Both the position numbers and the translations under genes were made by a program. From the NCBI GenBank assembly GCA_002335115.1, contig DDCR01000192.1, forward strand, positions 1 to 5,653: a stretch of 5,653 nt of DNA. Direction: 5' to 3'. Positions 1 through 5,653 of this stretch are shown here, piece by piece (positions within the stretch are counted from its first letter, which is position 1; each line of letters opens with the position of its first letter). The stretch is from Oceanospirillaceae bacterium UBA2001. GTDB taxonomy: Bacteria > Pseudomonadota > Gammaproteobacteria > Pseudomonadales > Balneatricaceae. The notes beneath the pieces were generated by a model. The model made no database searches, was not told the DNA's origin, and saw only the letters and a list, made by a program, of their open reading frames with translations.

Positions 1-1
1 C

Positions 2-1774
2 TATAATGGTTTAAGAGTCGTCGAAAAGAACATTGAAGACATTAAAGTAGTGGTGTCTGGGTCAGGCGCGGCCAGTATTGCTTGTTTAGATTTGCTGGTT
101 AGTATGGGTTTACCCCGCACAAACATTAGCTTGATAGATCGTCTGGGCGTGATTTATAAAGGCCGTGGGGATGGCATGAACCAATGGAAAGAAGCGTATG
201 CCAGAGAAACTGACGACCGCACCTTAGCTGACGCGATGGTTGGTGCTGATTTATTTATGGGCTTGTCTGCACCGGGTGTGTTAACACAAGACATGGTCAT
301 CACCATGGGCCCTAAGCCATTAATTTTAGCCATGGCCAACCCAACACCAGAAATCATGCCAGAACTGGCGATGGCGGTGCGACCTGATGCCATTGTTGCC
401 ACAGGTCGGTCTGACTACCCGAACCAAGTTAACAATGTCCTGTGTTTTCCGTTTATCTTTCGTGGGGCCCTAGATTGTGGCGCTACTACGATCAACGAAG
501 CCATGAAACAAGCTTGCGTTAAAGCCATTGCTGATCTTGCGTGTAAAGAAGTGACCGATGTAGTTGCCGCTGCTTATGCTGGAGAAGACTTTCGCTTTGG
601 TCCTGAATATTTGATCCCAAAACCCTTTGACCCGCGTCTCATCGAAGAAGTGCCCCTAGCAGTCGTCAAAGCCGCAATGGAAAGTGGAGTGGCAACCCGT
701 CCAATAAAAGATTTAGACGCCTATCGTATTAAATTACAAGGCTATGCAAATCGAGCAGGCTTGTTCATGCAACCCATGATAGAGAAAGCCAAACAGGGCC
801 CTCAACGGCGCATTGTTTATGCCGAAGGTGAGAACGAAGATGTTCTGATGTCGATGCAGGCAATGGTTGATGAGTCAGTCGCTAAGCCTATTTTAATTGG
901 TCGCCAAAGTGTCATTCAGCAGACGATTGAACGGTTGAGTTTGCGTGTTAAATTAGGTGAAGAAGTGGAAGTTTTTGATCCAAAAGATTGTGATTTACAC
1001 GACCGTTACTGGCAGCATTACCATAAAAAAGTGGCTCGTAAAGGTGTTTCTATTGAAATGGCTAAGCAGGAGATGCGCAACAGCCCCACGGCTTTAGCAT
1101 CGGTAATGGTGGATCTTGATGAAGCCCATGGCATGATTTGTGGAAAGGTAGGACGCTTTGATATGCACTTTAAAACCTTACTACAGGTGCTTGGACCAAA
1201 GACACCAGACACCCACGTGTCTTCTGTTTGTGCGCTATTACTTCCCAACGGCCCATTGTTCTTAGCCGATGCTTTTTTAACGGTGGATCCCTCCGTAGAA
1301 GAAGTGATCGCCACCACTGAAGCCAGTATGGAGTTTGTGCGTCAATTTGGCATTAAGCCTAAAGTCGCTCTTTTGTCGCACTCTAACTTTGGTACCTCAA
1401 ACGATGGACAGGCCACTAAAATGCGCCAGGCCGCTGCGACACTCCAAGAACGTTATCCTGATGATGAAATTGAAGGAGAGATGCACTCATTTACCGCTTT
1501 AAATGAGGAATTGCGGCAAACGATTCTACCTAACTCAAAGCTTACAGGGCAGTCCAATTTATTGATTATGCCCAGCTTAGATACAGCTAATATTACTCTT
1601 GGACTAATCCGTTCTCTTACGGATGCCCTACTCATTGGTCCTTTTGTACATGGTTTGGCAAAGCCTGCGCACATTGTGATTCCCTCAGTGACGGGCAGAG
1701 GCATGTTCAATATGAGCGCCATTACTGCAGCTGATGTGGAAAACCATTGTGAAACAAACGTGTGTAGTTTCTAA
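2..1774 (+). CDS. maeB: NADP-dependent malic enzyme MaeB (malic enzyme + phosphotransacetylase-like domain), 5'-truncated by the window edge
   Basis: Oxidatively decarboxylates malate to pyruvate, normally with NADP+, in the cytoplasm; it supplies NADPH and pyruvate during growth on C4 acids or on substrates entering the TCA cycle. The frame is open from base 2, so the GTG at 50 is internal and the start lies off the left edge. About 590 residues are visible; E. coli MaeB is about 760, so roughly 170 are missing, including the N-terminal catalytic part. In visible numbering, the dinucleotide-binding GSGAAS is at 20-25 and the family signature GRSDYPNQVNN at 135-145, followed by FPFIFRGALD. 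The phosphotransacetylase-like domain runs from about 266 to the end and includes SHSNFG at 459-464. In studied MaeB proteins this C-terminal domain is regulatory (acetyl-CoA sensing) rather than an active Pta. No frameshift or early stop was seen. The match to MaeB extends through both domains, so the call is firm; cofactor preference is inferred from family. Confidence 0.96.
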   Translation, partial: YNGLRVVEKNIEDIKVVVSGSGAASIACLDLLVSMGLPRTNISLIDRLGVIYKGRGDGMNQWKEAYARETDDRTLADAMVGADLFMGLSAPGVLTQDMVITMGPKPLILAMANPTPEIMPELAMAVRPDAIVATGRSDYPNQVNNVLCFPFIFRGALDCGATTINEAMKQACVKAIADLACKEVTDVVAAAYAGEDFRFGPEYLIPKPFDPRLIEEVPLAVVKAAMESGVATRPIKDLDAYRIKLQGYANRAGLFMQPMIEKAKQGPQRRIVYAEGENEDVLMSMQAMVDESVAKPILIGRQSVIQQTIERLSLRVKLGEEVEVFDPKDCDLHDRYWQHYHKKVARKGVSIEMAKQEMRNSPTALASVMVDLDEAHGMICGKVGRFDMHFKTLLQVLGPKTPDTHVSSVCALLLPNGPLFLADAFLTVDPSVEEVIATTEASMEFVRQFGIKPKVALLSHSNFGTSNDGQATKMRQAAATLQERYPDDEIEGEMHSFTALNEELRQTILPNSKLTGQSNLLIMPSLDTANITLGLIRSLTDALLIGPFVHGLAKPAHIVIPSVTGRGMFNMSAITAADVENHCETNVCSF

Positions 1775-1806
1775 ATTCTAAGTTGCTGAGCCTTAGTCCT
1801 TCAACC

Positions 1807-1831
1807 CGCTTTAAGAGTGAATCTTAAAGCG
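1807..1831. other. Perfect 10-bp inverted repeat downstream of maeB
   Basis: Arms CGCTTTAAGA (1807-1816) and TCTTAAAGCG (1822-1831) are exact reverse complements around the 5-base loop GTGAA. It starts 32 bases after the maeB stop codon. No run of T follows it on either strand, so it is not a standard intrinsic terminator. It could stabilise the 3' end of the maeB mRNA, contribute to weak or factor-assisted termination, or be a protein binding site. The structure is seen directly; the role is inference. Confidence 0.6.
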
Positions 1832-1849
1832 AGATGGAGCAGGACCACT

Positions 1850-1945
1850 ATGCTATCAATGGGAGCTTGTGTTTTGGGCTGCAACAGAGCTTGTGATAGG
1901 GCCATTGTGGGTAAATTAATGTCAAGGCCTTGCGGCAATTTATAG
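1850..1945 (+). CDS. Possible 31-codon cysteine-rich small ORF, or relic of a metal-binding (DUF1636-like) protein
   Basis: An ATG frame of 31 codons with AGGA at 1841-1844, five bases before the ATG, which is a reasonable Shine-Dalgarno placement. The peptide has four cysteines (residues 7, 11, 15 and 28), three of them spaced CxxxCxxxC within CVLGCNRACD, followed by a GK and ending in GNL. From memory this resembles the core of DUF1636 proteins (GC-x-RAC, then GK, then G-x-L), but at about a quarter of the usual length. In the neighbouring frame just downstream, GYEMFAFY occurs before a stop, as expected if a longer gene had decayed by frameshift. It lies between the hairpin at 1807-1831 and the aminotransferase, 44 bases before that gene's start, so a leader peptide is also possible. 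At this length chance cannot be excluded, and the DUF1636 likeness is unverified. Confidence 0.2.
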   Translation: MLSMGACVLGCNRACDRAIVGKLMSRPCGNL

Positions 1946-1976
1946 GATATGAGATGTTCGCCTTCTATTGAAAATT

Positions 1977-1983
1977 GAGAAAG
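1977..1983 (+). promoter_or_regulatory. Ribosome binding site of the DegT-family gene
   Basis: Purine-rich GAGAAAG ends six bases before the ATG at 1990. This placement supports 1990 as the start, as does the homologous-looking N-terminus that follows. No convincing -35/-10 pair could be picked in the 215-base gap; TTGTGA at 1891-1896 with AT-rich sequence at 1912-1920 is the best weak candidate. Confidence 0.5.
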
Positions 1984-1989
1984 TAAGTC

Positions 1990-3192
1990 ATGTCTAAACT
2001 GCAGTTTACCAAAGCCTTTACCCAGCAAGAAGCGATCCCTGAACAGGCCAAGCAAAGGGTCATGGAGTTACTCGATTCAGGTCGTTTACACCGCTACAAT
2101 ACGGTAGGAAATGAGCTGTCTGATGCGGCCATGTTAGAGCAAGCGTATGCTCAATACCAAGGCCGCAAGTACTGCTTAGCGTGCACTTCTGGGGGCTATG
2201 GAATCCATATTGCTTTGCGGGCTATGGGTTTGCAAGCCGGTGATGAGGTGTTAACTAATGCCTACACCCTAGCTCCTGTGCCCGGTGCAATTCATGCGGC
2301 TGGGGGTAAACCTGTGTTAGTTGAAATAGATGAGAATTATCACCTCGACTTAGCTGACTTAAAGACTAAGGCTAAGGCGAGTAAGGCTAAAATCTTACTC
2401 TTGTCATTAATGCGTGGGCACATTCCTAACATGCAGCAACTCATGACCTTATGCAATGAGCTGGGTATTAAAGTATTGGAAGATTGTGCTCACACTATGG
2501 GGGCTTCTTGGGATGGCATAAAGTCAGGAAATTTTGGCCAGGTCGCAGCCTTTAGTTTGCAAACCTACAAGCACCTGAATACAGGTGAAGGTGGTTTAGT
2601 GGTGACGGATGATGCCCAAATCGCTGCGCGTTTAATCATGCACTCTGGTTCTTATATGCTGTATGAGCGTCATGGTGCAGCGCCAGCCTCAGAAGTGTTC
2701 GAAAACATCCGCTTAGTCAGTGCCAACATGTCTGGCCGCATGGACAATATGCGGGCGGCTCTGGGGCTTGCGCAATTACCTAACCTAGATAAAAATTGTG
2801 AGCGCTGGAATCATCGTTACAACCTACTCAATGCTGCCATTGGGGCAATATCAGGGGTTGATATTCCCACTCGGGACAAGCGGGAGTCTTTCGTCGGAAG
2901 CTCTATTCAATTTCGGCCAACAGCGTTAAAAATGGATCAAATGCCAGACTTTATTGCCGCCTGCGCAGCCCAAGGGGTTGAGCTTAAGTGGTTTGGTGAA
3001 TCCCAGCCTAAAGCCTTCACCAGTCGCTACGACAGTTGGCATTACATCAGCCCCATGCCTCATCTTCCCAGCACCCTTGAAGCCCTAGATAGAACCCTAG
3101 ACCTTCGGGTGCCTTTAACTTTTGATGATGAAGATTGTCGATTAATAGGTGCGGTTATTGCTCAAGTCATGGCTGAGTTCATGGCGCATTAG
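1990..3192 (+). CDS. DegT/DnrJ/EryC1/StrS-family PLP-dependent aminotransferase, substrate unknown
   Basis: A fold-type I PLP enzyme of 400 residues, the usual length for this family, with a complete frame and a good ribosome binding site. The phosphate-binding region is CTSGGYGIHIAL (from residue 65). The Asp that contacts the pyridine nitrogen is D165 in EDCAHTMGA, and the Schiff-base lysine is K194 in QTYKHLNTGEGG. The common family forms are SGTxAL and EDxAQ; here the T is G and the Q is H168. The lysine and Asp are intact, so this looks like a distinct subfamily rather than a dead enzyme. Many DegT proteins aminate nucleotide-linked keto sugars in polysaccharide or antibiotic clusters, but no such genes are visible here; the neighbours are malic enzyme and a methyl-amino-acid demethylase. 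A lysine/alanine stretch, KTKAKASKAK, lies at residues 125-134. It shares a strand with maeB but is separated by 215 bases, so it probably has its own promoter. Fold call is strong; substrate and pathway are not known. Confidence 0.88.
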   Translation: MSKLQFTKAFTQQEAIPEQAKQRVMELLDSGRLHRYNTVGNELSDAAMLEQAYAQYQGRKYCLACTSGGYGIHIALRAMGLQAGDEVLTNAYTLAPVPGAIHAAGGKPVLVEIDENYHLDLADLKTKAKASKAKILLLSLMRGHIPNMQQLMTLCNELGIKVLEDCAHTMGASWDGIKSGNFGQVAAFSLQTYKHLNTGEGGLVVTDDAQIAARLIMHSGSYMLYERHGAAPASEVFENIRLVSANMSGRMDNMRAALGLAQLPNLDKNCERWNHRYNLLNAAIGAISGVDIPTRDKRESFVGSSIQFRPTALKMDQMPDFIAACAAQGVELKWFGESQPKAFTSRYDSWHYISPMPHLPSTLEALDRTLDLRVPLTFDDEDCRLIGAVIAQVMAEFMAH

Positions 3193-3206
3193 CGCCATCA
3201 ACTCAG
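3173..3206. terminator. Long hairpin at the convergent gene junction, possible bidirectional terminator
   Basis: Outer arms CTGAGTT (3173-3179) and AACTCAG (3200-3206) and inner arms ATGGCGC (3181-3187) and GCGCCAT (3192-3198) pair perfectly. They are separated only by one C-C mismatch (3180/3199), and the loop is ATTA. The stem includes the last codons and the stop of the aminotransferase gene and ends 8 bases before the stop of the opposing gene. Symmetry means both transcripts would form it. No adjacent T-run follows on either strand (the nearest is TTTT about 15 bases on, + strand), so a termination role is likely from position but not proven. Confidence 0.5.
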
Positions 3207-3214
3207 ATCCATTG

Positions 3215-5653
3215 CTAGGCTTTTGGACGCAGGCCTTTAGGGTCGTAGAATCCTCGCAAGCTGGCTTGCGCAGGGAAGCGCTCAAGAGCAATTTCAATCT
3301 CAAATTTGGCCTTAGAAAGGCGAATTGGAGATAGGTTGGGCACATTGACATAACCCATACCTATGGCACTGCCCACTGAATGCCCATACATTCCAGAAGT
3401 GAGGTAGCCCACAATCTCACCATCCATGACAATTGGTTCATTGTGAAACAACATGGCTTCTGTGTCGTCGAGTTTAAATTGCACTAAGCGGCGCTCAGTG
3501 CCATTGGCTTGTAGCTGTTGCTTATATCCATTAATGCCAATAAAGTCCCCAGCATCGGGTTTAGCAGCCCAATTAAGGCCTGCTTCAAACAAGTTATCCT
3601 CTGGTCCAACATCGTGACCCCAATGAACAAAACCTTTTTCCATGCGGGCGCTGTTAACCGCATGCATCCCTACATTGCGGATACCAAATTCTTTACCAGC
3701 TTCAAATAATGCACGATAGGCTGTGGCCGTGTGTTGGGCGGGGATAAATAGCTCCCAGCCTAATTCGCCCACATAAGTTAAACGCTGCACCCACATGCGA
3801 ATACCTGCCACTTCCATGATTTTACCTGTACCAAAGGGGAAACCTTCATGGCTTAGGTCTTCAGAAGTCACTTTGGCTAACACACTGGGAGCTAAAGGAC
3901 CTTGGAGTGCGAGACCTCCAAAATTCATGCTAATGTCTTGTAACAACACATCATCGATGAGACGGTGATTAAGGTGCCACCAATCCCTTGAATGAGAGCC
4001 GATGCCCGTAATCACCCAATAGGTTGTCTTAGCGGTGCGCACGACGGTGATATCAGCTTCGATGCCACCTCGAGCATTTAAAAAATGGGTATAAACTACT
4101 TTGCCTATGGGTACGTCAATATTGCCTGCGCAAATGTACTGTAAATTCTTAGCAGCGGCTGGCCCAGTGACCTCAAATTTACCAAAGGAAGACATGTCGT
4201 AAATGCCTACACCTTCGCGCATCGCCATGTGCTCTTGTTTGGTATTTTCAAACCAGTTTGGCTTTTTATAACTGTATTCGTATTTTGCTTCCTGTCCTAA
4301 ATTGGCAAACCAGTTGGGGCGCTCGTGGCCACATACTTCACCAAAACAGGCGCCTGCGGCGGCCAGTTCTTGGTGCAAAGGGGACTGAATTTGGTCCCGT
4401 GCTGTTTCGTATTGGTAAAAAGGCCAATGCATTGCATAACTATGACCAAGAGATTCGGGGATTCGCTCTGCCACGTATTCGTCATGCTGCTGGGCAGGGT
4501 GGTGACGGCGGATATCGCATTCACTCACGTCACCTGAAGGGTAGCCATCAATCATCCAGTCAGCCATGATCTTGCCGACGCCGCCGCCAGCCCCAATACC
4601 CTTAGAATTCATTCCTGCAGCAATAAATAATTTATCAATCTGAGGGGTGGGGCCAAGCAAATGAAGGTTGTCATTGGTAAAGCTTTCTGGGCCATTGAAC
4701 CAAGTGCGAATCCCTGTTTCTTGCAATTGGGGGAAGGTTTCCATGCCATCCAAAAGATAGGGTTCGATGTGATCTTGGTCAAGGGGAAACTGCCCAAAAC
4801 AGAAGTCGTCGGCAATTTTCTCCATGGGGAGTCCAATGGCGTTGTCTTCAAACCATCCCACTAACATTTTGCCAGCGTCTTCTTTAAAGTATAGACCTCG
4901 GTCAAAGTCTCGCAGAACAGGGCGCTGAGTTAGGCCTTCCATTTCCTCTGTGACAATGTAGGAATGTTCGCAAGCATACAAAGGCAGTTGCACACCCACG
5001 GTCTTGGCGATGTCACGCGTCCACATACCGCCACACAATATTACCTGATCTACTTCCATGGTGCCTTTGTCGGTGCGAATGCCGGTGATGACATTATCTT
5101 TAATTAACAATTCTTCCATGATGGTGTTTTCGAATATCTCCACGCCATTCATGCGTGCACCCTTCGCTAAAGCCATGGTCGTGTCGATGGGATTAGTTTG
5201 GCCATCGCCCGGTGTGTAGAGTGCTCCTATAACACCGTCAGTATTGATGCCAGGGTAAAGCTCTGCTAAACGGGTGTTGTCGATCATTTCTGATTCCACA
5301 CCAAATACTTTGCACACAGATGAAGTGCGTTTAATTTCCTCCAAGCGAGCCTCGGTGCGCGCTAAGGAAATACTCCCAATGCGCTTATAGCCCGTTGCTT
5401 GGCCGGTTTCTTCCTCTAAACTTGCATAAAGCTTGTGACTATATTTGGCAAGTTCGGTGAGGGTAGGTGTGGCCCAAGACAAACTCACTAAGCCTGCCGC
5501 GTGCCAAGTGGTGCCACTTGTTAACTGTTGACGCTCTATTAAAACAACATCTTTGATGCCACGTTTGGCTAAATGGTAGGCTACCGAGGTGCCAATAATG
5601 CCACCACCAATGATGGCAATACGGGCTTTTTCTGGTAAAACTTGGGTGTTACT
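3215..5653 (-). CDS. Dimethylglycine/sarcosine dehydrogenase-type FAD + GcvT-domain flavoprotein, truncated at its 5' end by the window edge
   Basis: Oxidatively removes an N-methyl group from a small methylated amino acid using FAD and transfers the one-carbon unit to tetrahydrofolate. The frame stays open from 5488 to the right edge, so the GTG at 5488 is internal. 812 residues are visible, close to the usual ~810-830, so probably only the start codon and at most a few residues are missing. In visible numbering: FAD-binding GGGIIG at 16-21; SGTTWHAAGL with H51, the histidine that carries covalent FAD in dimethylglycine dehydrogenases; NGPESFTNDN at 320-329; GMNSKG and GAGGGVG at 347-360 closing the FAD domain; a middle FAO_M-like domain around 365-425; a GcvT-like folate domain from about 430 to 700 with YDMSSFGKF at 485-493, GGIEAD ending in D534 (matches the catalytic/folate Asp of GcvT relatives), YVGELGWE at 627-634 and RMEKGF at 670-675; then a GcvT C-terminal barrel. 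All key residues are present. The substrate (dimethylglycine, sarcosine or another N-methyl compound) cannot be fixed from sequence. Convergent with the aminotransferase, so not in its operon. Confidence 0.93.
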   Translation of the reverse strand, partial: SNTQVLPEKARIAIIGGGIIGTSVAYHLAKRGIKDVVLIERQQLTSGTTWHAAGLVSLSWATPTLTELAKYSHKLYASLEEETGQATGYKRIGSISLARTEARLEEIKRTSSVCKVFGVESEMIDNTRLAELYPGINTDGVIGALYTPGDGQTNPIDTTMALAKGARMNGVEIFENTIMEELLIKDNVITGIRTDKGTMEVDQVILCGGMWTRDIAKTVGVQLPLYACEHSYIVTEEMEGLTQRPVLRDFDRGLYFKEDAGKMLVGWFEDNAIGLPMEKIADDFCFGQFPLDQDHIEPYLLDGMETFPQLQETGIRTWFNGPESFTNDNLHLLGPTPQIDKLFIAAGMNSKGIGAGGGVGKIMADWMIDGYPSGDVSECDIRRHHPAQQHDEYVAERIPESLGHSYAMHWPFYQYETARDQIQSPLHQELAAAGACFGEVCGHERPNWFANLGQEAKYEYSYKKPNWFENTKQEHMAMREGVGIYDMSSFGKFEVTGPAAAKNLQYICAGNIDVPIGKVVYTHFLNARGGIEADITVVRTAKTTYWVITGIGSHSRDWWHLNHRLIDDVLLQDISMNFGGLALQGPLAPSVLAKVTSEDLSHEGFPFGTGKIMEVAGIRMWVQRLTYVGELGWELFIPAQHTATAYRALFEAGKEFGIRNVGMHAVNSARMEKGFVHWGHDVGPEDNLFEAGLNWAAKPDAGDFIGINGYKQQLQANGTERRLVQFKLDDTEAMLFHNEPIVMDGEIVGYLTSGMYGHSVGSAIGMGYVNVPNLSPIRLSKAKFEIEIALERFPAQASLRGFYDPKGLRPKA

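Noticed and set aside
50..52. GTG as the start codon of the malic enzyme
   Set aside because: The frame is open upstream to the window edge, and the residues before it (YNGLRVVEKN...) match the MaeB sequence that precedes the nucleotide-binding motif.
1834..1896. 20-codon ATG frame on the plus strand in the gap
   Set aside because: It overlaps the 1850 frame, is shorter, and has no motif and a poorer ribosome binding site.
1801..2055. 84-codon ATG frame on the minus strand across the intergenic gap
   Set aside because: It overlaps the start of the aminotransferase gene, has no recognisable motif, and its C-terminal end lies in the hairpin region; best read as a chance antisense frame.
3142..3351. 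Short frames on both strands over the convergent junction
   Set aside because: They lie inside the ends of the two well-supported genes and have no family features.
4258..4569. Plus-strand frames within the flavoprotein gene (also 3518-3709 and 4661-4864)
   Set aside because: They are antisense to conserved coding sequence of the flavoprotein and their translations show no domain.
5486..5488. GTG as the start codon of the flavoprotein
   Set aside because: The 55 codons upstream in frame encode the essential FAD-binding GGGIIG motif and the flavinylation motif with H51, so the true start is at or beyond the right edge.
5505..5520. Inverted repeat CAAGTGG-TG-CCACTTG
   Set aside because: It falls within codons for the conserved SGTTWH motif, where the bases are dictated by protein sequence; no independent sign of a regulatory role.

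Overview
The window holds three protein genes and very little else. The malic enzyme matches, nearly motif for motif, the hybrid MaeB enzymes of gammaproteobacteria. Base composition is balanced, and a flavin/folate N-methyl demethylase is present. Together these suggest a gammaproteobacterium, possibly marine, that can use methylated amines; the marine part is inference.

Layout. Positions 2-1774 (+) carry the last ~590 codons of maeB, an NADP-type malic enzyme fused to a phosphotransacetylase-like domain; its first ~170 codons lie off the left edge. Positions 1775-1989 are intergenic. This gap holds a perfect 10-bp inverted repeat and a 31-codon cysteine-rich reading frame with its own Shine-Dalgarno-like sequence, which may be a leader peptide, a small protein or the relic of a metal-binding protein. 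Positions 1990-3192 (+) encode a complete 400-residue PLP enzyme of the DegT/DnrJ/EryC1/StrS fold. Positions 3215-5653 (-) encode a dimethylglycine/sarcosine dehydrogenase-type flavoprotein (FAD domain plus GcvT-like folate domains). It runs off the right edge and probably lacks only its start codon and perhaps a few residues. The last two genes converge, with 22 bp between their stop codons, and a long hairpin covers the junction.

How they may work together (inference). The flavoprotein would oxidatively demethylate an N-methylated amino acid such as dimethylglycine or sarcosine, passing the one-carbon unit to tetrahydrofolate. The PLP enzyme would act on an unknown amino or keto compound. 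Malic enzyme would supply pyruvate and NADPH from C4 acids. Only the flavoprotein chemistry is well supported. The strand arrangement does not favour a single operon, and the neighbourhood may be partly accidental.

No mobile element, CRISPR array, tRNA or rRNA was seen. I did not find a clear undescribed multi-gene system. The points most worth a second look are the orphan DegT-type enzyme and the small cysteine-rich frame in front of it.
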